5,852 nt of DNA from an uncultured Bacilli bacterium (GTDB lineage Bacteria; Bacillota_I; Bacilli_A; RF39; UBA660). Below the pieces are notes generated by a model. That model was given only the letters and a program-made list of their open reading frames with translations. It had not been told where the DNA came from and did not search any database. Where the stretch lies: the NCBI GenBank assembly GCA_947588665.1, contig CANPYU010000078.1, positions 1-5,852 of the forward strand. The letters run 5' to 3'. Shown here in pieces: positions 1 to 5,727 of the stretch. The number at the start of each line of letters is the position of its first letter. Within the stretch, counting starts at the first letter, position 1. Both the position numbers and the translations under genes were made by a program.

Positions 1-81
1 TGCCTTTATCATAACATATTGGAAGTGAAATATTTGTCGAACCATGACTTAAATCTTTGTTTTTGGTCCTAAATTAATCAT
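1..81 (-). pseudogene. Possible start of a downstream gene, frame broken or cut by the window edge
   Basis: An ATG at 79-81 immediately follows the trxB stop codon, as expected for a coupled gene, but its frame closes after 10 codons (MINLGPKTKI, then TAA at 49-51). In the -1 frame, past a run of five A (minus strand, 60-64), the sequence stays open to the window edge with natural codons and a protein-like reading (DLSHGSTNISLPICYDKG). A sixth A in the run would join the two parts into one open frame. The second frame has no usual start codon of its own. The region could be a frameshifted gene, a sequencing indel or plain intergenic DNA. The plus strand is also open for 23 codons here (1-69, stop at 70-72). 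I do not recognise the protein. Confidence 0.3.
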
Positions 82-963
82 TTACTCGTCTTTACTTATA
101 TTTATAGCAGCAGTTGCTCCTTCACTCGCGGCAGTTATTAATTGATAAATATCTTTTTTAATAACATCTCCTGCGGCATAAACACCTTTAATATTAGTTT
201 CATATTTATCGTTTACAACAATATAATTATTATCTAATTTTATATCTGTTTGTTTTAAAAATTCTGTATTGGGGCTTGACCCTATATAAAGGAACATGCA
301 GGATATATTTAATTTTTGATCTTTTAATTCTATTCCTTTTAAAGTATTATTTTCAATAATTAAATTTTTTACTTCATTATTAAGGATTATTTCAATATTT
401 TCTTTATCTTTAACTGTTTTTAAAGTTTGTTGTTCACCTCTAAATTCTTCTCTTCGATGAATTAAATAAACTTTTTTACATATTTTAGATAAGTATAAGC
501 TTTCTGATAAGGCGGATTCTCCTCCTCCAATCACGGCAACTTCTTTGTTTTTATAAAGTGCTCCATCACATAAAGCACAAGTACTTATACCTTTTCCTAA
601 AAATTCTTTTTCTTTAGGAATTCCTAAAAAATTAGGTTTCCTTCCAGTGGCAATAAGTAAATATTTACTATGATAAACATTATTTTTAGTTTTAATAGTT
701 TTAGTATTATCTAAAATAACATCTGTTACTTCTTCTAATTTATAAGGTATTTCAAGCTCATTTATGGTATTAAATAAGTTCATAGCTAAATCTGGACCTG
801 TTATACTATTAAAACCGGGGTAATTGGTAATATCAGGAATTTTATTTAAAGTTCCTCCAGGAGTATCCCCTTCAATTAGTAAAACATTTAAATTACTTCT
901 TTTAGCATAAATAGATGCGCTTACACCCGCAATACCCATTCCAATAATAATTAAATCGTACAT
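82..963 (-). CDS. trxB: Thioredoxin reductase (NADPH, FAD flavoprotein)
   Basis: This 293-residue cytoplasmic flavoenzyme would pass electrons from NADPH through FAD and a redox-active disulfide to thioredoxin. The FAD-binding GxGxxG is at residues 8-13 (GMGIAG, with Ile where Pro is usual), followed by the GG-NYPGF region near 36-51. The redox pair is C129/C132 in CALCDG, where CATCDG or CAVCDG is more common. The NADPH domain has GGGESA at 146-151 and HRR at 169-171 with R175, the pattern that reads the 2'-phosphate of NADPH. The second FAD motif AAGD is at 263-266, followed by the usual QLITAASEGATAA tail. It is slightly shorter than the usual 305-320 residues but complete. The ATG is preceded by AAGGAG with 8-base spacing. 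This SD overlaps the end of the tetR gene, 13 bases upstream, so the two are probably translationally coupled. A specialised paralogue serving another dithiol partner cannot be excluded. Confidence 0.9.
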   Translation of the reverse strand: MYDLIIIGMGIAGVSASIYAKRSNLNVLLIEGDTPGGTLNKIPDITNYPGFNSITGPDLAMNLFNTINELEIPYKLEEVTDVILDNTKTIKTKNNVYHSKYLLIATGRKPNFLGIPKEKEFLGKGISTCALCDGALYKNKEVAVIGGGESALSESLYLSKICKKVYLIHRREEFRGEQQTLKTVKDKENIEIILNNEVKNLIIENNTLKGIELKDQKLNISCMFLYIGSSPNTEFLKQTDIKLDNNYIVVNDKYETNIKGVYAAGDVIKKDIYQLITAASEGATAAINISKDE

Positions 964-976
964 GTTTTTTTCTCCT

Positions 977-1543
977 TTAAGTAGTTACTTTTTTAGTTTT
1001 AGAAAATTCTTTAAATATTTTAACTATTCTTACTAATATTTCTTTATTATCAATAGTTAAATCATTAGAAGCGATAAGAGTTGCAAGCCCATTCGCGTAT
1101 ATCCAAACATTCATAAATAAATTTTTAGCTTCTTCAAAACTTAATCCATGTTTATTAACTAAATTAATAATAGTTCCTTGATTCCATTTTTCATTTAAAA
1201 CATCATCTACTGATTGCCATTTCAAATTATTTGATAAAAACATTGATCTAAAATAATTTTTATGCATTTGGGCAAATTCGATGTACGCAACACATACAGT
1301 AATTAAAGCATTTTTGTTGTCAACACGTTTCATAATAAATTCATCATATTCTTTTTTTATTAATTCATTAACATCATTTTTTAATAAATCTAAGCTTTTG
1401 TATAGTCGATATATTGGTTTAGTTGAAATTCCAGCACATGTGGCAAGACTACGGGCATTAATGCTTTCTATTCCATCTTTTTCAACCATATTTACGGCAA
1501 CTTTTAATAAAGTTCTTTTATCAATTATACTTTTGCCAGCCAT
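977..1543 (-). CDS. TetR/AcrR-family transcriptional regulator
   Basis: This 188-residue protein has the TetR architecture. An N-terminal three-helix DNA-binding domain covers about residues 8-55, with the helix-turn-helix at 29-48 (R31, L33, A34, G38, I39, S40, then the typical PIYRLY) and the usual L-x-x-L segment after it. The remainder is the all-helical ligand and dimerisation domain. Its KNYFRSMF segment (about 95-102) and ANGLATLIAS segment (about 150-159) resemble the WHG-type C-terminal domain; this subfamily call is from memory and tentative. The ATG has a good SD (GGGAGTGA). Upstream lie a consensus sigma-A promoter and a 22-bp imperfect palindrome touching the -10 box, the usual arrangement for autorepression. 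The downstream gene is trxB, so TrxB is the probable regulated partner. The ligand is unknown. Confidence 0.88.
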   Translation of the reverse strand: MAGKSIIDKRTLLKVAVNMVEKDGIESINARSLATCAGISTKPIYRLYKSLDLLKNDVNELIKKEYDEFIMKRVDNKNALITVCVAYIEFAQMHKNYFRSMFLSNNLKWQSVDDVLNEKWNQGTIINLVNKHGLSFEEAKNLFMNVWIYANGLATLIASNDLTIDNKEILVRIVKIFKEFSKTKKVTT

Positions 1544-1565
1544 ATTATCACTCCCTTTATTTTTT

Positions 1566-1587
1566 ATTGGTAACTTATGTTATCATT
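1566..1587. promoter_or_regulatory. Operator-like imperfect palindrome in the tetR promoter
   Basis: On the plus strand this reads ATTGGTAAC-TTAT-GTTATCATT. The 9-base arms match at seven of nine positions around a 4-base centre. The right end overlaps the -10 box of the tetR promoter by three bases and the rest covers the transcription start. Size, symmetry and position suit a TetR dimer, so autoregulation of the tetR-trxB unit is likely. Binding by this particular regulator is inference. Confidence 0.55.
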
Positions 1588-1612
1588 ATATCATACTTTA
1601 TTTATTTGTCAA
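1585..1612 (-). promoter_or_regulatory. Sigma-A promoter of tetR-trxB
   Basis: On the minus strand a perfect -35 TTGACA (1607-1612) and a perfect -10 TATAAT (1585-1590) are separated by 16 bases. Transcription would start near 1578, giving a leader of about 35 bases before the tetR ATG. The overlapping palindrome suggests it is repressible. Confidence 0.8.
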
Positions 1613-1623
1613 ATATTTTATAG

Positions 1624-1669
1624 AAATTAAAAAGATAGTATAATACCACCATTTAATTCTTTTTAATTT
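1624..1669 (-). terminator. Inverted repeat, possible terminator at the end of noc
   Basis: Two perfectly complementary 12-base arms, AAATTAAAAAGA and TCTTTTTAATTT (1624-1635 and 1658-1669), flank a 22-base loop. The minus-strand 5' arm lies in the last codons and just before the stop of the noc-like gene, and the 3' arm carries five consecutive U. The stem is almost all A-T with no separate U-tract after it, so it is a weak terminator candidate. It is nevertheless well placed between the noc stop and the tetR promoter. The same symmetry exists on the plus strand, where no gene uses it. Confidence 0.4.
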
Positions 1670-2957
1670 TTATAATAAATTCATACATATCATTTAAATC
1701 AGATTCATCCATAGAAATTTTAAAACCTTTATCAGAAAGAGAATCTTTACAATTTCTAATTTCATTAATTGCAGTTTTTAAATCTATTCCTAATTTTTCT
1801 TCAACTTTGTTTTCATAGTTGGGATCGAGAGTATCAATTAATGATATAGGGTCAAAATTTTCTTCATTAGTAACAGTTGCTTTTGATTGTGGCATAGGAA
1901 AATCAATAGGTTTTAATTTAGTTGGTTCTTTAAAGTTTTCATTGTTATTTGGAGATTCTTCTGTTACTTTTAATGTAGGCATAACTGGAGGTGAGGGAAT
2001 TTCAATTGTTTTAGGCTCTTTTTCCTCTTTTGATTCTTCTTCGGTTACTTCATTATCCTCAACAATAGGATTTATATCTATAGCAGGAACATTTAAATTT
2101 GTTTCTTCAGTATTCATGTTGACAGTTTCATTTTCAAGAAAATTAAAGAAATTACCTTTAGAATTATTAGTTGCTTGATCAACTGGAATAACATCAGGAT
2201 TAAATTTAACTTCATTTTCTACTTCTCTTAGTCTACGAGCAATCTCACTTTGTTCATTTAGACTGGGTAATTCGGTTGCTTCATTTCTAATTGCATCAAT
2301 ATCTAGAGGTTTAACTAGAGGTATATCACTTTCTTTTTCAAAGTTATCAGTAGGATTCGTCAATTTTTTTAGTGCTTCATCTAAATCTTTAACTGTCATT
2401 CTTTCATTAATAATTTTGGTTAACCATTTTTTTTGTTCTTCATGAGTAGGAAGAACTAATAAGGAACGGGCATGTCTTTCACTTATTTCGTTATTTAATA
2501 AAGCATTTTGAACACTTTCATCTAAATTGAGTAGTCTTAATTTATTGGCAATAGCACTTTGAGAAATGCCCATTTTTTTGGCTAGTTCAGTTTGAGTTAA
2601 ATAGCCTTTATCTAATAAATTTTTATAACTTCTAGCTTCCTCAATGGGGGTTAAATCTCGTCTTTGAACATTTTCAACAATAGCTACTTCGGCACTCTTA
2701 TTATCATCTATTTGAGCAATAACTGCAGGAACAGTGGTAAGACCGGCGATTGAAGCGGCTTTATATCTTCTTTCACCAGCAATAATTTCATATTTGTCAC
2801 CTATTCTTCTTAACACTAAAGGTTGAATAATTCCATGTTGGCGAATAGAATTGGCGAGTTCTTCTAATCCCCGATCATCAAATGTTAATCGTGGTTGAAA
2901 TCGATTAGGTATAATATCATCAAGAGATATTTGCATTATTTTTTGTTCTAAGTTCAT
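1653..2957 (-). CDS. noc: Noc/ParB-family nucleoid protein with a long acidic C-terminal linker
   Basis: This 434-residue protein is much longer than usual ParB/Noc proteins (about 260-310). The ParB/Srx fold starts almost at the N-terminus, with PNRFQPR at 17-23. CTP-binding motifs are GERRYKA at 61-67 and ENVQR at 95-99. The helix-turn-helix spans about 121-143 and is followed by ERHARSLL at 160-167. Residues Q133, K139 and R161 match Noc rather than ParB at the known specificity positions, so a Noc-type site is predicted instead of parS. Residues about 200-385 are acidic, rich in E/N/P/T and probably disordered. The last 55 residues (helix, GFKISM strand, DLNDMYEFIIKI helix) resemble the end of the ParB dimerisation domain. 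The ATG at 2957 is preferred because AGGGTGA lies five bases upstream. A TTG seven codons earlier has no SD. No parA or rsmG is adjacent. A generic ParB function remains possible. Confidence 0.85.
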   Translation of the reverse strand: MNLEQKIMQISLDDIIPNRFQPRLTFDDRGLEELANSIRQHGIIQPLVLRRIGDKYEIIAGERRYKAASIAGLTTVPAVIAQIDDNKSAEVAIVENVQRRDLTPIEEARSYKNLLDKGYLTQTELAKKMGISQSAIANKLRLLNLDESVQNALLNNEISERHARSLLVLPTHEEQKKWLTKIINERMTVKDLDEALKKLTNPTDNFEKESDIPLVKPLDIDAIRNEATELPSLNEQSEIARRLREVENEVKFNPDVIPVDQATNNSKGNFFNFLENETVNMNTEETNLNVPAIDINPIVEDNEVTEEESKEEKEPKTIEIPSPPVMPTLKVTEESPNNNENFKEPTKLKPIDFPMPQSKATVTNEENFDPISLIDTLDPNYENKVEEKLGIDLKTAINEIRNCKDSLSDKGFKISMDESDLNDMYEFIIKIKKN

Positions 2958-2962
2958 ACTAA

Positions 2963-2969
2963 TCACCCT
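2963..2969 (-). promoter_or_regulatory. Ribosome binding site fixing the noc start
   Basis: On the minus strand AGGGTGA ends five bases before the ATG at 2955-2957 and pairs well with the 3' end of 16S rRNA. The in-frame TTG at 2976-2978 has no such element and would sit about at the transcription start of the promoter upstream, so the ATG is the likely start. Confidence 0.7.
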
Positions 2970-2982
2970 AAATATCAAGAAT

Positions 2983-3011
2983 ATTATATCAATTATTTAA
3001 TAGTTTGGCAA
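2983..3011 (-). promoter_or_regulatory. Sigma-A promoter of the noc-like gene
   Basis: The minus strand carries -35 TTGCCA (3006-3011), a 17-base spacer and a perfect -10 TATAAT (2983-2988). The -35 box directly abuts the stop codon of the upstream metallopeptidase gene, so noc is expressed independently even if readthrough from the lgt unit also occurs. The predicted start is near 2976, with an 18-20 base leader. Confidence 0.75.
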
Positions 3012-4664
3012 TTAGTTTAATGATATTTTCTCTTCAGGTATATTTGTTTCGATGCTTTTAAAAACGTCTTTTAGTGAAGGATAATATTTTAATATTTCTT
3101 TTTCTAAATATTGAGCTTTATTAATTAAATTAGGATAATCTAAAAGAGGAGAAGTATCATAAGCACATATATTTTCAAAGATACGGGCTCGATCCTCTTC
3201 ATGATAAGTGTGAGAATATTTATCAACAAAATAAATGTTTTCTTTATTTTTTTCTTCTATGGTATAATCAAAAGGAGAAACAATATTATAAGAGTTACTA
3301 TAAGTAAAAGAGGGAGGATTGTATTTAGACCAAGAAGAAAATTTATTTTCATCAGGGAGGCTAAATTCAATATTATGCATTAATTCATGGCATAGTGTTT
3401 CTTTTAAATTAGAGCTTGTTATATCAATAACTATTAAATAATTATGATCATAATTTAAGGAATAAGCAACAGGAGTTAATGTTTCATTTTCTAAATTATT
3501 TAACTTGCCTGTTAGATAAATGTTTATGTTACTGGTTGTTAAATCATTAAAAGATTCAAAAAATAAGGGAGAAAATTTATTTAAGATGGGAGTAAAAGCA
3601 TTTAAAGCATTTTTTATGGTTGTATCATTAGTTAGTAATTCGGCACTAAAATTTTGATTGTTAAATATTACTTTTTCTTTTAAATATATTTTAAGATTAT
3701 ATTTTAAAGATAGATCTTCGGCGTATTTTTCTACTTCTTTAGAAAGATTATTTTTATATTCTTTTAAAGTTATACTATCTTTTATTTCATTTAAAGAAAT
3801 AGTTAAAATATTATTATCAAAATAATAATAAAGATTATCTTTATATTTAAGAAGATTATTAATGTTGTAATCAGAAATAGGTATGTTTTTAATAATTTCT
3901 TTTTTAATATCATATTCAATAAAATTATTAGAATTATATAAATATAAATAATTAGAATTAATAGTTCCACCAAAATAATAATCTAATGATAAAGGGTTAG
4001 ATAAATTATATTCTTTATTCTCTTTTAAATCAAGAATATATAAAGATTCCTCATTATAAAAACAAAAACCAGAATTATATTTAAAATAAGTCGTGTAGGA
4101 TATTTCTTGATATTCGTTAGTATTTATATTGTAAATATATGATTTGGCGGTATTATAATTGGTGAATAAAAGATAAGTATTTGATTTAGTAGTATAATAG
4201 TTTTTATATTCACCATAAAATTCTAAATTTCTAAATAAAACTTCTTCTTTTTGATTTAAATAAAGGTTATTATTTTTAAGTTTTAAAAAAGTATCTTTAT
4301 AAGGAAAAAAAGTACTATTTTGGGGATTAGAGTTTTTATATAATAAATTTAAATTTAAATCATAAACAGTAAAATCGTTATTATCACAAATTAAATAGTT
4401 ATCTTCAATAAAACAGTTCCCTTCAATATTTCCTAAATTGGTTCTATTATTGGTTAATAAATTAGTAAGATAAATTGTTGATGTATTTTCTTTTTCCGTG
4501 ACATAATAAAGATTATCATTAATAATATTAAAATTAACAAGTAATTCTTCAATATTATAATTATTATAGTTATTTTTAGAATCTATCTTATTTTTAGATT
4601 TAAAATTGTTATTAAAATAAAAAAGAAGTCCTATTATTAGGACTAAGATAATATTTTTTTTCAT
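3012..4664 (-). CDS. Membrane-anchored putative zinc metallopeptidase with propeller-like N-terminal domain
   Basis: This 550-residue protein is not one I can name. Residues 1-18 are a short positive start plus a hydrophobic segment (KKNIILVLIIGLLFYF) with no lipobox cysteine, so it is an uncleaved anchor or signal peptide facing outward. Residues about 35-300 are N/Y-rich with repeated short strand patterns of the type YLYL-N-x-x-YDI, suggesting a beta-propeller; this is inference. The catalytic part has HELMH at 426-430 (two zinc ligands and Glu427), then W445 and NPPSF (449-453), then HEEDRARIFE at 488-497. E490 is a plausible third ligand, as in gluzincins with an ED-x-A-x-x-F motif. All expected catalytic residues are present. 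The ATG at 4664 has GAGG only three bases upstream. A TTG three codons earlier overlaps that SD and is less likely. The gene lies 48 bases after lgt with no good promoter between, so cotranscription is likely. The substrate is unknown. Confidence 0.75.
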   Translation of the reverse strand: MKKNIILVLIIGLLFYFNNNFKSKNKIDSKNNYNNYNIEELLVNFNIINDNLYYVTEKENTSTIYLTNLLTNNRTNLGNIEGNCFIEDNYLICDNNDFTVYDLNLNLLYKNSNPQNSTFFPYKDTFLKLKNNNLYLNQKEEVLFRNLEFYGEYKNYYTTKSNTYLLFTNYNTAKSYIYNINTNEYQEISYTTYFKYNSGFCFYNEESLYILDLKENKEYNLSNPLSLDYYFGGTINSNYLYLYNSNNFIEYDIKKEIIKNIPISDYNINNLLKYKDNLYYYFDNNILTISLNEIKDSITLKEYKNNLSKEVEKYAEDLSLKYNLKIYLKEKVIFNNQNFSAELLTNDTTIKNALNAFTPILNKFSPLFFESFNDLTTSNINIYLTGKLNNLENETLTPVAYSLNYDHNYLIVIDITSSNLKETLCHELMHNIEFSLPDENKFSSWSKYNPPSFTYSNSYNIVSPFDYTIEEKNKENIYFVDKYSHTYHEEDRARIFENICAYDTSPLLDYPNLINKAQYLEKEILKYYPSLKDVFKSIETNIPEEKISLN

Positions 4665-4667
4665 AAT

Positions 4668-4709
4668 CCTCAATAAATTATAAGCTTATTTGAGGTTTTT
4701 TATGCTTAT
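4668..4709 (-). promoter_or_regulatory. RNA structure that can hide the metallopeptidase ribosome binding site
   Basis: On the minus strand CCTCAA (4690-4695) can pair with TTGAGG (4668-4673), which contains the SD of the metallopeptidase gene. TAA/TTA extends the stem past a bulged A. Separately, ATAAGC (4704-4709) can pair with GCTTAT (4680-4685) in the loop of that hairpin, giving an H-type pseudoknot with two 6-bp stems and loops of 8, 4 and 6 bases. Either form would limit translation initiation. On the plus strand the hairpin is followed by six T, but no plus-strand gene ends here. The helices are short, so this is a candidate only. Confidence 0.35.
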
Positions 4710-4712
4710 TTT

Positions 4713-5522
4713 TTAAAGTACTCGGCCTTTATTTATATCATTATATAGGTTATTATATTTGCCTTTACTGTATATATATATTAAATAACTAAGTCCTGTA
4801 ATAAATAATATAGCTGAGACTATTTGGGCTATTTTAAAACCACCTAACATTAAAGAATCTGTACGCCAGGCTTCAATAAAAAATCGGCCAAAGCTATACC
4901 ACATAAAATAAAGTGAACTCATTGTTCCAATTTTAACATATTTAAATCTCCGAATAATTAATAAAACTATGAAGCCTAATAAGCACCATAAAAATTCAAA
5001 ATAAAAGGTAGGTAGATAATAGATGCCTCCAATATGCATACCTTTAATGATAAATTCAGGAACATGTAAATTTTTTAAAAAATTATAGGTTGTAGCAAAG
5101 CCATGAGCTTCACTGTTGAAGAAATTGCCCCATCTACCAATTGCTTGACCTAATATTATAGCAGGAGCTAAGATATCAAAGATACGAATAAAATTAAGAT
5201 GTTTTTTCTTGCAATAAAGAATAATTGCAAGAGCTCCAAAGATTAAACCTCCATGAATGGCTAGACCTCCATTCCATATTTCAAATATTTCAAGTAAATT
5301 ATATCTGTAATAATGAATATTAAATAAAACATAGTATATTCTAGCACCTACTATTCCTAATAGTATACCATAAAAACACATATTAAATATGTCATTTTGA
5401 TCTAATTTAAATTTTTTGGCTTCTTTTTCAACAATAAATATTCCGATTAGAATTCCGATTAATATTAAAAAAGAATACCATTTTATTTCTATACCAAATA
5501 AAGTTACCATTGTGGGATTCAT
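4713..5522 (-). CDS. lgt: Prolipoprotein diacylglyceryl transferase
   Basis: This 269-residue polytopic membrane enzyme transfers diacylglycerol from phosphatidylglycerol to the lipobox cysteine of prelipoproteins, the first step of lipoprotein maturation. About seven hydrophobic segments are visible. The conserved HGG with H90 follows WNGGLAI. The Lgt signature is at 129-138 (GRWGNFFNSE), giving R130, N133, N136 and E138. The late conserved arginine is R220 in IEAWRTD. These correspond to E. coli H103, R143, N146, E151 and R239, and length and order are normal for the family. The ATG is preceded by AAAGGAAG at about 8-base spacing. The gene has its own promoter at 5545-5574 with an overlapping palindrome, and it probably leads an operon with the metallopeptidase gene. 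Confidence 0.97.
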   Translation of the reverse strand: MNPTMVTLFGIEIKWYSFLILIGILIGIFIVEKEAKKFKLDQNDIFNMCFYGILLGIVGARIYYVLFNIHYYRYNLLEIFEIWNGGLAIHGGLIFGALAIILYCKKKHLNFIRIFDILAPAIILGQAIGRWGNFFNSEAHGFATTYNFLKNLHVPEFIIKGMHIGGIYYLPTFYFEFLWCLLGFIVLLIIRRFKYVKIGTMSSLYFMWYSFGRFFIEAWRTDSLMLGGFKIAQIVSAILFITGLSYLIYIYSKGKYNNLYNDINKGRVL

Positions 5523-5541
5523 ATTTATCTTCCTTTCAATT

Positions 5542-5568
5542 TTAATTATACTATAAAAGTATAACTAA
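5542..5568. promoter_or_regulatory. 27-bp imperfect palindrome within the lgt promoter
   Basis: On the minus strand the arms TTAGTTATAC and GTATAATTAA flank a 7-base centre and match at nine of ten positions. The element fills the spacer and the -10 box of the lgt promoter, so a bound dimer would block polymerase. It does not resemble the palindrome at tetR, which suggests a different regulator. AT-rich promoters produce some symmetry by chance. Confidence 0.35.
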
Positions 5569-5574
5569 GTACAA
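5545..5574 (-). promoter_or_regulatory. Sigma-A promoter of lgt
   Basis: A perfect -10 TATAAT (5545-5550) lies 18 bases downstream of a weak -35 TTGTAC (5569-5574) on the minus strand. The predicted start near 5538 leaves a leader of about 15 bases that carries the lgt ribosome binding site. Confidence 0.6.
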
Positions 5575-5607
5575 GAAAAAGAATTTTGTTGATAAAAATA
5601 TATAATT

Positions 5608-5640
5608 AAAAAGATTGTTTCTATTAACTAGATTACAATC
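5608..5640 (-). terminator. Intrinsic terminator in the lgt upstream region
   Basis: On the minus strand GATTGT (5635-5640) pairs with ACAATC (5613-5618). An inner TCTA/TAGA stem closes a five-base loop (GTTAA), with only a small AA/A internal loop between the stems. Five U follow directly (5608-5612). The plus strand lacks a T-tract in the right place, so the direction is minus. It ends a transcript before the lgt promoter, so there should be a separate short RNA upstream. Confidence 0.6.
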
Positions 5641-5720
5641 CTTTAATTTTATATTTAAGATACAATGTAAGGATTAGATGTTGTACCTTACCTACGGACA
5701 GTTTTTTAAATTAAGCTAAT
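5608..5720 (-). ncRNA. Candidate small RNA or attenuated leader upstream of lgt
   Basis: The minus strand here contains no good ORF but has an unusually G/C-containing island (5685-5700) and several helices. GTAAGG/CCTTAC (5686-5691 with 5667-5672) is a first stem. AATCCTT/AAGGATT (5669-5675 with 5637-5643) is a second. The terminator stem at 5613-5640 is the third. Each shares four bases with the next, so they exclude one another in the manner of an anti-antiterminator, antiterminator and terminator. A possible -10 box lies at 5728-5733, giving an RNA of about 110 bases. I do not recognise any known riboswitch, T-box or sRNA family in it. Whether it is a regulator of lgt by readthrough or a free sRNA is open. 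Confidence 0.35.
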
Positions 5721-5722
5721 TT
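5708..5722. repeat. Short perfect inverted repeat
   Basis: AAATTA-AGC-TAATTT, with six-base arms around three bases, lies at the predicted 5' end of the candidate RNA. It could form a weak 5' hairpin or be an operator. Being pure A/T in the arms, it may be chance. Confidence 0.2.
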
Positions 5723-5727
5723 GATTA

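Noticed and set aside
1281..1643. Plus-strand open frame of 120 codons
   Set aside because: It is antisense to the tetR gene and its promoter, with low-complexity hydrophobic content and no family resemblance. The minus strand has clear TetR motifs, an SD and a promoter.
1819..2178. Plus-strand open frame of 119 codons
   Set aside because: It is the antisense shadow of the acidic, repetitive linker of the noc-like gene. The Ser/Val/Gly-rich translation is what such a complement gives.
2958..2978. TTG start seven codons upstream of the chosen noc start
   Set aside because: It has no SD and lies at the predicted transcription start, while the ATG at 2957 has a strong SD five bases away.
3201..3383. 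Plus-strand open frame of 60 codons
   Set aside because: It lies antisense to the metallopeptidase catalytic domain, has no convincing start signal and does not resemble any protein.
4677..4682. TATAAT just upstream of the metallopeptidase gene as its own promoter
   Set aside because: No -35 box lies at a suitable distance, and transcription would start on top of the SD, leaving no usable leader.
4668..4701. Plus-strand intrinsic terminator (hairpin followed by six T)
   Set aside because: There is no plus-strand gene or promoter to its left in the window. The same pairing is more meaningful on the minus strand, where it includes a ribosome binding site.
5661..5691. Pseudoknot TACAA/TTGTA crossing the GTAAGG/CCTTAC stem
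   Set aside because: The connecting loops would be 0 and 1 base, too short to span the helices in an ordinary H-type pseudoknot. At most it is an alternative pairing.
5679..5714. Possible single CRISPR repeat or tracr anti-repeat (begins GTTGTACC on the plus strand)
   Set aside because: Only one copy is present, with no spacers, no cas gene and no matching second repeat in the window. The resemblance to type II repeats is limited to the first few bases.
5675..5717. Plus-strand micro-ORF of 13 codons with an AAGGA-like SD (ATG at 5678)
   Set aside because: No plus-strand gene follows within the window, the ORF is tiny, and the same bases are better explained by the minus-strand helices.
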